Origin: Pegoplata infirma | Taxonomy: Eukaryota > Arthropoda > Insecta > Diptera > Anthomyiidae | Assembly (NCBI GenBank): GCA_963921195.1 | Contig: OY992538.1 | Span: 54,984,852 to 55,048,851, forward strand | Length of the DNA stretch: 64,000 nucleotides | Direction: 5' to 3' | Part shown: in pieces, positions 35,872 through 47,748 of the stretch | Layout: each line of letters begins with the position of its first letter | How positions within the stretch are numbered: position 1 is the first letter of the stretch | The notes under the pieces: model-generated | Seen by the model: only the letters and a program-made list of their open reading frames with translations | Databases searched by the model: none | What the model was told of the DNA's origin: nothing | Made by a program: the position numbers and the translations under genes

Positions 35872-36126
35872 CAGAGTCATAGAGTAGTCCAACAAATGGC
35901 GTTTGAAAATGTAGTAAACAAAAACCATATGGTATTGTTTACGAAATTTTATCACAAACCGAAATTCGAGCGAGATGAAAGATACCAGTTTTACAGTGAG
36001 AATGTAGATTTTTTTTGTCTCTCTTTGCTTTGCGTTTGAACTTTAGTTTGGCATTGCCAGAATTTTCCAATTATCTTTGGTGATGCCAGATCTACAAAAC
36101 GGTCGATGGAGTACTATGTCACTATG
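35872..36126. mobile_element. hAT-like MITE (family 2), intact 255-bp copy
   Basis: TAGTTACA is duplicated (35864-35871 and 36127-36134). It is an inverted copy of 9957-10453 with exactly the predicted uninterrupted length. The left duplication overlaps the right end of the hairpin MITE 35682-35866, so it inserted after that element. The 60-codon frame inside is not a gene. Confidence 0.9.
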
Positions 36127-36175
36127 TAGTTACACATTCAATAACCTACCAGTAACCCTAAAGTGACTCGCTACC

Positions 36176-36491
36176 TACTCGCTTACAAAAATGCTACAAA
36201 ACTAAAAAGATCCAAAGTGGAAATGTCAATTACGTTTGTATCTATCCCTACAAATGCTGGATTATAAATTTCCAATAAGACAAGGACCGCAAAGATATCT
36301 TGGAACGTCATAGAGAGGGACGTTTGGCTGCTTAGTGTAAGGACAATTGCAAATATACCGAAGAGACTCCAGCTCAGCCCGTGGAAACCGCATTAAAACA
36401 ACATCTTAAGTTTAGTCCATATACAGTTGTTTCATCTATAAGCGTGTCTGTGATGGCTGTTTACCTTTTAGCCGGCTTTTACATAATTTAA
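36176..36491 (+). pseudogene. Coding-like relic with a C-terminal hydrophobic segment
   Basis: One frame reads TRLQKCYKTKKIQSGNVN, continues to YPYKCWIINFQ, and after stops at 36276 (TAA) and 36336 (TAG) runs through KYTEETPAQPVETALKQHL to a hydrophobic SISVSVMAVYLLAGFYII end and TAA. The codon usage looks coding and AATAAA signals follow at about 36575-36585, so it may be a retrocopy of a small membrane protein gene. The family is not recognised. Two in-frame stops make it broken. Confidence 0.45.
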
Positions 36492-37200
36492 ACAATTAAT
36501 TGAAAAGGCTAACTTATTGTGTTAATGTTCAGTGCCATTTTATTTTATATGTTCTGATTTTGTTCTGTTAATAATAAACAATAAATTCCTATTTTTTATC
36601 CATATTTGTTTTTATTTATAAAGTGGGACATTTTTAAGCTATAAATTTTATTATTTTATGTAATTGATACAATAATTTTTTTAATTACTTTTTTGAAAAT
36701 TTTTAATCACTTTTTTAATTGAAAATATATGCACTTTTTCCTTATTAAACTTTTACAAATTTTAGTAATTCATACTATCACTTTCGTGATAGGTGCAAAA
36801 TCAATTAAAAAAGTAATTGATATAATCATTTTAGTGATTGAATCTCATTTTCATTTTTCTGTGTGCGCCGCAATATCTTTTCGGCGATATATCGCCCTAT
36901 TGTTTGCAGGGATGGTTAAATAAAATCCTATATTACTTAAAAAAATGTATTTTTATAGATTTTGACATGTCTAATTCGAATTAGATTTCAAAAATACTCC
37001 ATTGTTATTTGCAGTCGCGAAAAATCGCTAAAATTTGTAATGACCTTAATAAAATTTGTAATAACGTTAAAATATTTCGTAATAACCTTTATGCACGCGG
37101 GCGGATTTGAATTACTTAATTATAATGTTATTGACCTACAAAGACTCATCAATGTGCCTCGAAAAAAAAATCGAATTTTTGTTTTGAAATATTAAAAGTT
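36492..37200. other. No gene seen
   Basis: AT-rich sequence holding the right end of the 32707-36913 element and the run-in to the next mini-me. Short frames here lack coding character. Confidence 0.4.
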
Positions 37201-38232
37201 ATTGACAATTGTCTATATATATACACTATGGGGTCCCAGACCGATATTTTGATGAGTTACAAATGAAATTACAAACTTACATATACTCTATACCAGCGGT
37301 TATCAACCTTTTTGGGTAACGTACCCCTAATTTTAAATTTTATTAGCCGCGTACCACCTAACGAGTTTTTTTGTTTTCGTTAAAAGAACTTCACATATAA
37401 ATATTAGAGTTAATTCTGAAATTTTATATCTGCCGGTATTATAATTTTTTTGAAGGATTTAGGGGAGATCAAAACAACGGTATTTTTTTTGGAAAAATGT
37501 TCGCTCCTTGGGGTGGTTGGTTCAATGCATCTGAAACGCGGATTTTGAGCTGATTTTTCTGCAGAGCAAAAACGGCTGAAAATATTGTAAAACTGATTTC
37601 ACCAGTCATTTCTATGCCAAAAATTAACACAACTGACGTTTTTTGAACTCTTAAAAAAATATATAATTTTTTAATTTTTTTTAAATGTTTCTTTTTAATA
37701 CGAGGGCAGATCAATAGTTCCGTACTTTTTGAATGAAACAACCCCAATTACAATGAAAGGGCATTTTGAGCTTAACAAATTTGGACCAAAATTTCCACTC
37801 TATTACAACCCGTCTCAAAAATACCCAAAAACACGTTTTTTTTTTTTAAATTTTGACATAAATTTTCTCAAAAACTTGACATCATAGAAAAATTTGGGAA
37901 CCATAATCGGAATCAGCATCGAAAAGTTAATCGAAAACAAGTGGTCAGATCTCAAAATATCATCCAAAAAATTCGCAAAAAACTGCTCTTTAAATTGCAC
38001 AAAAATACGTTTTTTGTGAACTTTGACCTCAACTTTCATGAAAACCTGACGTTATGGAAAACTTTGGAAGCCATTTGCGGAGCCAGCATTGAAAGGTTAA
38101 TCTAAAACGAATGTCCAAAAGTACTAAAATTTGGCGTACCCCCGCGGACAGTTTCGCGTACCCTCTAATGGTACGCGTACCATAGGTTGGTAACCGCTGC
38201 TCTATACCACTAATGTAAGTGGAGGGTATACA
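37200..38232. mobile_element. mini-me-like fragment carrying a hAT-like insert
   Basis: The left part reads TATATACACTATGGGGTCCC then the AGACCGATATTTTGATG core; the right part ends CTATACCACTAATGTAAGTG then GAGGGTATAC. The insert at 37294-38199 separates them. Confidence 0.65.
37294..38199. mobile_element. hAT-like element, ends CAGCGGTTATCAACC, duplication CTCTATAC
   Basis: CTCTATAC at 37286-37293 and 38200-38207. The ends CAGCGGTTATCAACC and CAGCGGTTACCAACC (complement) differ once. Subterminal GCGTACC repeats are present at both ends. 906 bp, with no transposase frame; the open frames within are repeat artefacts. Confidence 0.85.
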
Positions 38233-39559
38233 AAGAGTACTCTGCTAACATTTTACTATGTCATCCATTTTATCTTCCGTATTTTATTATTTTGATATGT
38301 AAACTACATGATCTCTTCGTGTCTGATTAAGTTGTAAATATCCTAGTGTTTTTGTTTCCCTATATGAACTACATATATAAACCTAAGGGTATAACACCAT
38401 GTACTTCATCCCAGAGACAACATGTAGCCTAAACACTTAAAATGTCACAAGAAAAAGTTAACCGATGAAATTGACACTTGTACGAACATACAAACGGACG
38501 GACAAATAGACTAAGGGACGACTATGATAACAAAAAATATCACACACTAAAAAAAAAAGTGAACTGAAAAATGGAAAAAAATTAACTAAATTGGAGAAAA
38601 AAAGTAATAATTAGAGGTATTCAGAGTCTTGTTACCACCCCTGGCAATGTAGCAAAAGAGTACTTCTTTCAAAAAATACATGTATTTTGAAAAGTAATTT
38701 TGAAAAGTGCTCTTTTACCACAAGTGCCAGGGCTGGCAAGCAAGACTCTGAATACCACTATTATGTTTTTTTTCGTCCGTTTTATTTCATTTTCTTAAAA
38801 TAAGAAAACAAAATAATTTGGTATTTTCTAATTTTAACTAGAAAATGGGGAAAAAAAATATTCTTAAGTTTATTTGATAACTATATTGGATCCAGACGCC
38901 ATTGGGTTCGGACCTCGTTGGCTCGAGACCCCATTGGGTCCTTTAACGTTCGCCATATATCTTGATCGAAAACTTTTGTCCGTTTCGCTCTACCATGCTT
39001 AGTTTTTAGAATACGGAAATTTAGTGTCCTGATAGGGACTTAAGAACTAACTCAAAAACTATTACTTTGGGGTCTTTCGGGTATTTTGCGGTAGTGTTCT
39101 ACTAAAAAAAATTATGTTAAATTTTTTCTCGTGTCGTCAGAATTTACCAAGATATATGCAAAAGACATATTTCTTAAATTTGGGGAAAACTTCTTTGTCA
39201 GTAAGAGTTTCTTCTTCATATTTAAGAACTACATTTAAAAAAAAAAACTATGAACTAAATTTAACTAAAATTTATTTAAATTTAACAAACTTTTAGAAAA
39301 ATTCTTGAACTATTTTCAAAGAATTTTTTCCCCCAAATTCTAGTTTGTTTTTTTTTGAGTGCAAAAACTTGGCAAACGAATATAATAGAAGATGTTATAT
39401 CATCGTCATCATCATCAACGTCATCATCAAATCTATTGTTGTGATACATACAAATTTAAAATGAAGAAAAGAAAATATATCATCAACGTCAGTTACTGGT
39501 GACGACAACATGTATAATAAAGACACATAGAACTTTTTTCTTATTGCTCATTAATATAC
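38232..39559. other. Intronic sequence with a small hairpin and an ATC microsatellite
   Basis: A roughly 140-bp hairpin at 38617-38757 (GGTATTCAGAGTCTTG against CAAGACTCTGAATACC) is probably a MITE. A CATCGTCATCATCATCAACG microsatellite lies near 39400. No gene is supported. Confidence 0.6.
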
Positions 39560-39985
39560 ATTAGGTCCGCAGCGAAATTGGGATTTCGACATCTCCTGGG
39601 TGAAATATTTTGCCACATGCCATTAAACTTAAGGAAAAAAAATTTGATCCAAACTCAGAATCTGAAAACTTTTCTATACGTCTTTTCCATCAAAAAGCAC
39701 GAGAAAAGAAAATTTTTTGCCTTGGGGTCTTCAGATTTTTTTTTAATTGTGTATTTAGATACCCTATTGAGCCAGTTAGACATTCTCATTTACATTTTAA
39801 TTAAATTAGAAAAACTCACTGTTTTTTTTTGCGATTTTAATTTTTAAAAAAACACAAAAAATTTAAAAAGTGGAGTAGTTTGAAGAGCTATAACTTCTTC
39901 TTAAGTAAATATTGGTTTTTTATAATCAAAATTAAAAGTTAAAGCACAGACTAAATACAGACTCGACAGTAGAGTTTTACAAGAA

Positions 39986-41121
39986 ACAAGTAGAAAAACT
40001 TAATTCGACTTGGTCGAATCTATGAATACCCTCCACAATGTTATCTGATAGTAATTTTATAAAAAAAAATTTAAAAAAATTGCATTACAAATTTTTTATT
40101 AGAAATATGTATATTATTTTGAGTCAAACTTTCTTTTAATCAATCAAATTTTTTTGAGTGTACAATTTTTTTGACTGTCAACATTTTTTTGAGTCTGCCA
40201 TTTCATTCAAAAAAATAATAATGTGTAAATTTTTTTTTTTGAGTGTAACATTTTTTTTTTGAGTGTAAATTTTTTTTAGTGTACAAATTCATTGAGTAAC
40301 AAATTACTTTGTAAAATATTTTTGTTGTTTTATACCTACATATATGTAATACAAAAAAAAAACTATTTCACATATTTTCCTCTTTTTATATTACCATCCT
40401 TTTCTTTTAAAACCAAAAACAAATTAACATTCAATCATACACATACTTTATTTGATTTTTTCCCGTTACATACAGTTACACTAACAATAACAAATATTTA
40501 CTTGTCTAACAACTAAACTGCACCCCACGACAAGAAAACAAACAACAACAAGTTTTACAAAACTGGTATTTCACCATGCTATTAAAACTTGTTTAACGAG
40601 TTTTCAACAGTTTAAGGTGAAACAAATCTGAAATTCAGTGCATTGCTTATAACTTTTGAACCACTGAACCGATTTTGCTGAAATTCAAAACCAAACAGCC
40701 TTGGGGAACAACAAATATATATGCTAAGCTTCAGTCCCCTCAGAATTGTCTTTCGAAAGTTATAGTGGTTTTAATCTTGTAAATTCGAAAAATACCCTTC
40801 CCGAAATTTACTATTTTGCTCATAACTTTTGAACCACTGGACCGATTTCGCTGGATTGCAATACCAACCTGACCCGGTAAATGAAGAACATATATGTCAA
40901 ACTTCAGGAGCCTCTGTAAAGTCTTTCAAAAGTTAGCGTGTTTTCTACGGACAGACAGACAGACGGACGGACGGACGGACGGACATCGCTAGATCGACTT
41001 AAAATCGATCAAGGACCATGAATATATATACTTTATGGGGTCCTAGACCAATATTTCGATGTGTTACAAACGGAATGACAAACTTATATATACCCTCTAT
41101 CACTAGAGTGGAGGGTATAAA
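39986..41121. mobile_element. mini-me-like element
   Basis: ACAAGTAGAAAAACTTAATTCG at the left, (GACA/GACG)n at about 40951-40983, core AGATCGACTTAAAATCGATC, and ATACCCTCTATCACTAGAGTGG then AGGGTATAAA at the right. The MITE sequence resumes directly on either side. Sister of 33509-35428, without its hAT-like insert. Confidence 0.85.
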
Positions 41122-41372
41122 AATGGGGGGAAAATAAGCGATTTTAGGAGAAAACACAGCGGTTTTTAATCCGTTTTACGCTAACATGGCAACACTTTCT
41201 ACGAATTAGGAGTGAGTGAGACAACAAAAACCGATCTGGCATCCATTTTTCTTATGGCGCGTTATATCAGTTTTCTCTTTCTAACCTAATTCGTAGAATA
41301 ATTTGAAAATATTAACCATATGGTTCAGAACTACTTTTTTGACACCTGTCACTTATGTCGAGTCTGTATTAG

Positions 41373-41672
41373 CACAGACTAATACAGACTCGACATAAGT
41401 GACAGGTGTCAAAAAAGTAGTTCTTAACCATATGGTTAATTTTTTCAAATTATTCTACGAATTAGGTTAGAAAAAGAAAGCTAATATAACGCGCCATTAG
41501 AAAAATGGATGCCAGATCGGTTTTTGTTGTTTCACTCACTCCTAAGTCGTAGAAAGTGTTGCCATGTTAGCGTAAAACGGACTAAAAACCGCTGTATTTT
41601 CTCCTAAAATCGCTTAGTTTTTCCCCATTTTTTCCTATAAAACTCTACTGTCGAGTCTGTATATAGTCTGTG
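41373..41672. mobile_element. CACAGACTA MITE, copy 3, 7-bp duplication GTATTAG
   Basis: A 300-bp copy inserted within the terminal repeat of copy 2. GTATTAG is at 41366-41372 and 41673-41679. The ends are CACAGACTA...TAGTCTGTG. The adjacent opposed copies create a long inverted repeat centred near 41372. Confidence 0.9.
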
Positions 41673-42440
41673 GTATTAGTCTGTGGTTAAAGTCCTCTGC
41701 TTTAAGTATTCAAGTTTAAAAAAATAATGTCATTATATAAAAAGCATTTTAAATGCAAATGCATTTTTAGTGCATTTTCGTCAAATTTTACACCTTTTGA
41801 CTATATTTTAAATAATATATATTTAAAGTATGACATTTTTGAAAAAAATTAGTCATCATTTTAATGGGACACAAAAGTCCCATTTTTTTTTTAATTTTGC
41901 CAATTTTTTTCCTTATAAATAGAAAAAGGGTGAAAGCTGACGAAAATGCATTAAAAAATGTATTTGCATTTATAATGCAACAATTTTTTTTAACTATAAC
42001 GTTTAAAGTAGAGAGCTTAATGTTTTAATTTCATTTTGGTTTATAAAAATCCGATATTTACTTAAGAAGTCCAAAGGACGCTGAGGCACAAACTATTGTA
42101 AAAATATATTTTTTTGAATAAAGAAATTTACAAAAAAAAAAAAAGTTATAGCTCTTCAAACTACAAGACTTTTTAAATTTTTGGTGATTTAAAAAAAATG
42201 AAAATCGCGAGTTTTTGAAATTTAATTAAACTGTAAATGGGAATGTCTAAATGGCTCCATACATACACAATATGAAAAAATCTAAAGACCCCAGGTCAAA
42301 AATTTTCTTCTCCACGTGCTTTTTGATAGAAAAGACGTATATAAAAGTTCTCAGGTTCTGAGTTTGGCTAAAATTTTTTTCTACATTAGTTTAAGACCAT
42401 GTGGTACAATATTCCGCCCAGGAGATAGTGAAAATCCAAC

Positions 42441-43475
42441 GTGATTTAAAAAAAATGAAAATCGCGAATAAAATCGCGATTTTTTAAATTTAATTAAACT
42501 GTAAATGGGAAGATTTGAAGTTTTTTGTAAGGGAAAATGTTTTAGAGTTTGAGATATTTTCTATACAAAAAATGTCGCAGAATTGAAGAATTTTTTTATA
42601 CGGAAAAACATGTTTCAGACTTTCAGCACTTACATATATATTTTTAAAAATATCTAAGATTTTTTTTTAGGAATGTTCCAGAATATGAGAAGTTTTCTGT
42701 CTCAGATTTTTTTTGTATCAAAAAATCTTTTAGGATGTTTTTCTATTATGAAAAAATATATCTTGGAATCTAATACTGTTTCTTTTTATTAAAAAGACGA
42801 ACTTACCCGAAAATTTTTTATACAGAAATATTTTTAAAACATAATATCTTTTTCTTTTTATTTATTTTTACTCTTTGAAAATTTATAACCATGTTTTTAC
42901 AAATTTGTATTCTGATAATTACTATACAATACATGTTTTTAATTCTAAGGTATTTCTATTGTTATTTGTTGTTATCGGTTTACTAAAAAATATAACAAAG
43001 TTAAATTTTAGTTCTTTATGTCTGCCAAGTTTTTTTCGCTTCAGCAAACAGCTGTAGTAACTTTTGTATATTTTTTGTTTTGGTTTTAATGTTCTGTTTT
43101 TGTTTTGTTAATTTTAACATTTGTATCTATTTCTTCCACTCATTTTTGAGAGATACAGAGAGAAAGATAAATGTTAACAGTAACCAACAGAGTTGCCAAT
43201 AATATGATAAAAACATAATGGTTACATACAGGGTTGTCAGAGAAGGCGGTTGGTCGCCAAATGTGGTGGTTTTGAAATGTGTTTAGCGACGTGATTTTCA
43301 GCATAAACAGGTTCGATTCTTTTAAAAATTGCAATGATGATTTGCGTGTACAAAGAACATTTACCTGCCAAATTTATAATACGGTTATTAGAGGAATTTG
43401 ATCCGAATTTAAAGGAGACGTTTTATAGGGGCTAGGGGTAAACATGGTAGCCTTTTAAAATCTGGTAATGTAAAC
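42441..43475. other. Degenerate CTCAGA-family remnants and plain intron
   Basis: From 42530 to 42790 there are scattered, badly diverged TTTCTATACAAAAAATGTC / TTTCAGACTTTCAG units like the 1-300 array. After 42850 the sequence is AT-rich with no gene. A mini-me-like fragment with GTTATTAGAGGAATTTGATC begins near 43230. Confidence 0.45.
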
Positions 43476-43483
43476 GTATACAT

Positions 43484-44081
43484 TAGCCTGTCCCGAAAAA
43501 TTAAAGTAAAAAAAAAAACGATGCTCTTTTCATAGCTGATGATGGGAAAAATAATCCTAAAAAAATTTGGAGTCTGTCTTTGCCACCCTACAACCGGTTA
43601 AAGTTCGCAATCGTGGTGTATTTTGTCAAAAAAATTGAAAAATGTTGAAATTAAATCCACTTATTCAATTTTTGTTGCAAAAACAAGTAAAAGAAATATT
43701 TTTTTCAATTTTTATTTTCAAGTGGCTTAAAATGGTACTAAAAGAACTTGGACGATTTAAAGTACACTTTTATATTAAACTTGCTTGAGTAACATTCTCG
43801 TCAATATGAAAAATTAAAGTTCAATATTGCCAAAATCACGAAAAATTTATAAATATTTTTTCCTTTAATGAACATTTTAACACCAATTGCGTTCAAAACA
43901 AAATATATATATTTTTTTTTGACAAAATTCACTACCATTGCAAATTTCAATCGGTTGTAGGGTGGCAAAAATAGACTCCATTTTTTTAAATTATTTTTCC
44001 CATTATCAGCTCTGTAATACGCATCATTTTTTGCTATTACTAAGCGAAATTTTAAAAAAATAACATATTCGGGAGAGGCTA
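43484..44081. mobile_element. hAT-like fold-back element, duplication GTATACAT
   Basis: GTATACAT at 43476-43483 and 44082-44089. The ends TAGCCTGTCCCGAA and TAGCCTCTCCCGAA differ once. Arms of about 150 bp pair (CACCCTACAACCGGTT against CGGTTGTAGGGTGG). The minus-strand 99-codon frame inside is an artefact. Confidence 0.85.
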
Positions 44082-44107
44082 GTATACATATTAAATTCAT
44101 AAATCAG

Positions 44108-44325
44108 GGGGCTAATCACGTAAAACGATTGACGATACATAAACGACATCAAAATACATATCGTTTTGAAGGAAAATTTTAAAATTTTTCTTTATTATAT
44201 TATTAAAGAGTGTTGTCTAACCCAGAAACATTAAAAAAATTGGAAACATTTTGTTTAGTTTAGGAACAACAAGGCTCCAAAAATTTACGATAATCAACTA
44301 TCGTTTTACGTGATCACAGTCCAGT
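44108..44325. mobile_element. Short hairpin repeat with ATCACGTAAAACGAT ends
   Basis: ATCACGTAAAACGATTGACG at the left pairs with CAACTATCGTTTTACGTGAT at the right. Probably a MITE; the target duplication is unclear. Confidence 0.55.
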
Positions 44326-44821
44326 TTTCCTAACTGTATTTTCTATACCTATAAAATTTACGGACTTGGGACCCATTTTCCGCAACACCAAATTTTTTTC
44401 CTATACAAATCTTAAAAAAAATCATACGTTTTGGGGTTTTTGTAGATTCATGATGGTTCACGATACATTAAAAATAATACAGAGTTAATTTACCAAATCT
44501 AATATATAATTTTTCGAATCATAAAGTTGCCAACACGTCTTAAAATATTATGCATATTAAAAAAATTAACAATTTTTGTGGCTGACACTAATTATTACAT
44601 TAAAATAAATTACACTGCGAAACAGCAAAAAAACAAGCGTAAAATTACCTTGTAAATTCGGACATTTGCAAAAAATATTGTAAAATTACTTTAAAAAATT
44701 TAATTTCAATCGCAAATTTTTTGTTAAAAAAAACAAAGAAAGCTGTAAAATATTGGTAAAATGAAAATAACGAGTTTATTTTCGTAATTTTACAAGCTTT
44801 TTACCAATAAAATTGTAAATT

Positions 44822-45545
44822 TACAATAAGAGTTTCGTGAGTGTGAGTCAACGTGTGAGTGAAGCTTTAGAAAGTTCACGTAAGTTGAACTCACGTGATT
44901 GTGAGTGAGTGTGAATAGAAAAAATATGCTTGTGAGTGAGTGTGTGTGATTCCAAAATTTCTGGAGTGAGTGAGTGTGAGTTAAAAGTCACTCACGCGCC
45001 CATCTCTAATCGAAAGGTTTGTCATTCCTCTTTTTTTGATCAAAAAGTAGTGAGTTTTGTCACGCTGTGTTATTTTATGTATGTATTTAAAAAAATTATT
45101 CTCCACCCTAAATATTTCATCTCAAAAACAAATCAGTGTTATCCCCATGATATGTGAAATGTATTTCCATTTTCTCAAAAAAATCCCCTATGTGGGAATT
45201 AAATCCGTAAGTTGGCAACTCTGCATATCATTACAAAAAAAAATACACTCTCATTTAATTCTGTAAAAACGACCAATACAAAACCACTGCTTTTTCTGTT
45301 ATCATTCATTCAACGAGTAAATTTGTTAAAAAAGAAGAGAAAAAACGACAAACAAACGATACAAAAACTGTAGAAAATTTTACAGCAAGGCAAACTAGAT
45401 GCTGTTGAAACAACGAAATTAGTTTGTCGGTGGCAATCAAAATGTTGTAAAGTGTTAAATTGGAAGCAAGAAAAAAAAGTGAAGCTAAAAAAATATATAT
45501 AACAAAAAGTTTAATACAAAATATATTCTTTACACACAAATTAAT
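44822..45545 (+). promoter_or_regulatory. Putative promoter/5' leader region of first exon C
   Basis: A GTGAGT-rich tract with one CACGTG E-box (44892-44897) at 44822-44995 is followed by sequence without recognisable transposon ends and an A-rich leader (about 45270-45545) running into the ATG at 45546. No TATA box is evident. The start site is unknown. Confidence 0.3.
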
Positions 45546-45564
45546 ATGGAGGAATTGAAAAGTG
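45546..45564 (+). CDS. Alternative first coding exon C (MEELKS)
   Basis: ATG at 45546 encodes MEELKS and ends G|GTAAGT after 45564, phase 1. Joined to AA at 51747 the split codon is GAA (Glu), and the combined reading frame of 1851 nt encodes 616 residues. It is the first exon closest to the common exons (6.2 kb), has a clean A-rich leader and a perfect donor, and gives the simplest gene model. Confidence 0.6.
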
Positions 45565-46229
45565 GTAAGTAAAATTACATTTTTTTTATTAATTTTAAGT
45601 AAATTCTGTTCTTTTTGTTACAAAAAATGTATTCTTTATTTCACAATTGTGTTGGGATTTGTCAAAAAGTCTTTTATTTCTTTATAATTTGTGTTCTTTT
45701 TGTTAAAAAGTTAATTCACTTTACAAAAATTTCCATTAGTTTAGCAGAAAAAAACATTTATGAATTCATGTATCTATACTTTTTTTATATTGCTATAAAA
45801 TGCTTGTTGTTTAGCAAGAAAAAAAATTAGTATCAATTATTTGGTCTACCAACAATTTTTTTAGTAGTATAGCAGCTGAAAAAATTCGTTGAGTTGGTAT
45901 TTGTTAAAACTACTGTGGTGAGAGTGAAAGGGTAATTTTATAACATTGTCTCTCTAGTCGTCTCATCTATCTTGAGAGCATAGTGTTGTTATTATAGTTA
46001 AATTGTAATAGAATAGAATTTAGCCGTTAAAATTTATATTAGGTAGGAGAAAGAATTCATTCGTAATTATTTATACACCACGGAACAAGTTTACAGTTTT
46101 AAACCGTTTTTAGCAATTATTTTTAGCATTTTCTGTCAATATACTGTAATAGAATAAAGAAAGTGCTAAAAATATTGCTGCTGAAAACAATTTAAAACTG
46201 TAAGTGTGAATAGGGTATAAGCTTACGAA
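45565..46229 (+). other. Start of the exon C intron
   Basis: T-rich intron sequence. TTCTTTTTGTTA and AGTGTTGTTATT-like motifs recur, but no gene or transposon ends are supported. The 71-codon frame at 45615-45830 is a T-rich artefact. Confidence 0.45.
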
Positions 46230-46956
46230 TGAAAACAATCGTTTTCTGATCGGAATATTATTGGAGAAGATGTATTAAATTCGATATCCAAAATATGGAG
46301 GCCCATAATTCGGGAACAATGGGCCGCCGACATTTTTTTTTTTCTTTGTTGGACACATCACTAAAAGTACTATCTGTGATATTTTTGTTTTTGGATCAGA
46401 GAAATGTCTGCCAACTAGACTTTAGCCGAAAATTTTTATTTTCCAGGTCCAAAAAGTTATATGGAACAAATTTATGCTAAAGTCCATTTGACAAACATTT
46501 TTCTGATCACAAAAAAAAAAATATTCGCAGATAGAACTTTATGTGCTGCGTCCAAAAACAAAAAAAAAAAACAAGTAAGAATGTTACAGTCGGTCAAGAC
46601 CGACCATATGATACACTACACCAGTGTTTTCCGGAAAATGGGTCCCAAGTCCGAACATGGACCGATTGGATTTGTCATTTGTTAAATCTTTATTTAGTGT
46701 AGAAAACACACACAGATCAAATTTTAGTAAAATTCGTTAATATTTTTACCAATAGACCGATTTAACTGAATATCGGTCGAAATTTTTATATGGGGGACTA
46801 AGTCGAAAATTGGTCCAATTATATTCCAATTTGATTAGGTTAGTAAAATACACGTTTAACACCTAAAAATAAAATTATTTCCATTGTTATGAATTTTTTG
46901 GTAACTATGTGAATATCGGGAGGGTGGTTTGTATGGGGACAGCAGAAAGACTGACC

Positions 46957-47201
46957 CACAGTACATGAGTAGTAGTATCACAGAGTTGCATCTGATGGGT
47001 GTACGTATTAGTGACAGCACACGGTGTAACTTTTGACGTTTCATACAAAACGTAAACAAACATCATAAATACATGCACAAAAACTCACACGTACAGGCAC
47101 TCATATACTAGGCAGCGATGATCATTCTGTACTAAACACCATACCACCATATTGGAAAGTACGCAATTAGCACCAGTGTTTGCATACTAGTCTGTACTGT
47201 G
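46957..47201. mobile_element. hAT-like MITE (family 1), duplication GACTGACC
   Basis: GACTGACC at 46949-46956 and 47202-47209. CACAGTACA...TGTACTGTG are perfect 9-bp ends. The interior matches the nested copy at 9966-10199. Confidence 0.9.
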
Positions 47202-47296
47202 GACTGACCCGATTCCTTTGAAATTTGAAGTGATGATTTGTGTATACAAAATCATCATTACCTGTTAAATTTCAAAGCGATATCTATTTTATTTTG

Positions 47297-47748
47297 GGGC
47301 AAAACTGCAGTTTACGGGCACACAAAAATTACAAAAAAAATATATGCCACCCCCTTTAGAATAAAAAAAGAAAAAAACAAAAATTAAAATTTAAGGGGGC
47401 TGGTGCTCCTAGGCCCCACTGAGTCCAGGTGTTGCTGGTATGTGTGGGCATTTAATTTAAAGATAATTTAAAGATAATTACGCAAATAAAAAGTTTTTCT
47501 GCGTAGCCGGCCTTCGGCCGGGCTTAGGGATTACTAACTCCATAAATTAGTTTAGCGGCTTCGCTAAATAAAGCTTTTTTTTGGGTAGCAGGACTTCCGC
47601 GTTTTATTTTTTAAGTGTTAAAATGGGTAAAATTTCATGTGCTCAGCCCCCTTAAATTTTAATTTTGGTTTTTTTCTCTTTTTATTCTAAAGGGGGTGGC
47701 ATATATTTTTTTGTAATTTTTGTGTGCCCCGTAAACTGCAGTTTAGCC
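47297..47748. mobile_element. 452-bp inverted-repeat element, probable duplication TATTTTG
   Basis: The ends GGGCAAAACTGCAGTTTACG and GGCTAAACTGCAGTTTACGG (complement) are followed by paired CACACAAAAATTAC and CCACCCCCTTTAGAATAAA arms. The middle contains a GCCGGCCTTCGGCCGGGC hairpin near 47508. TATTTTG flanks both ends. Confidence 0.7.

Larger units (their letters stand above)
32707..36913. mobile_element. Large composite fold-back element, ends ATCCCTGCAAACAA
   Basis: ATCCCTGCAAACAAAACGATA at the left pairs with CGATATATCGCCCTATTGTTTGCAGGGAT at the right. CGATA/GGCGATA-type repeats follow each end (32720-32960 and 36870-36900). Inside lies a second pair of ends (CACACAAAAAATT at 33235, TTTCTGTGTG near 36865) and several later insertions listed separately. 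No clear target duplication, so the boundaries are moderate. Confidence 0.6.
39945..41685. mobile_element. CACAGACTA MITE, copy 2, 7-bp duplication GTTAAAG, with two insertions
   Basis: GTTAAAG at 39938-39944 and 41686-41692. The left end is CACAGACTAAATACAGACTC; the right end TCTGTG lies beyond copy 3. It is interrupted by a mini-me (39986-41121) and by another copy of the same MITE (41373-41672). Orientation is opposite to copies 1 and 3. Confidence 0.85.
39560..42440. mobile_element. Fold-back element interrupted by CACAGACTA MITEs
   Basis: The left arm (39560-39925) and the right arm (about 42120-42440) are inverted copies: TCCATCAAAAAGCACG against CGTGCTTTTTGATAGA, and CATCTCCTGGG against CCCAGGAGAT. 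An inner hairpin of AAATGCAAATGCATTTTTAG type lies at 41750-41990. The 39945-41685 nest sits between. Confidence 0.65.

Noticed and set aside
43801..44100. 99-codon minus-strand frame
   Set aside because: Covers one arm of the hAT-like fold-back element and runs into its target duplication.
45306..45539. 77-codon minus-strand frame overlapping the exon C leader
   Set aside because: Hydrophobic translation of an A-rich leader; no support for an antisense gene.
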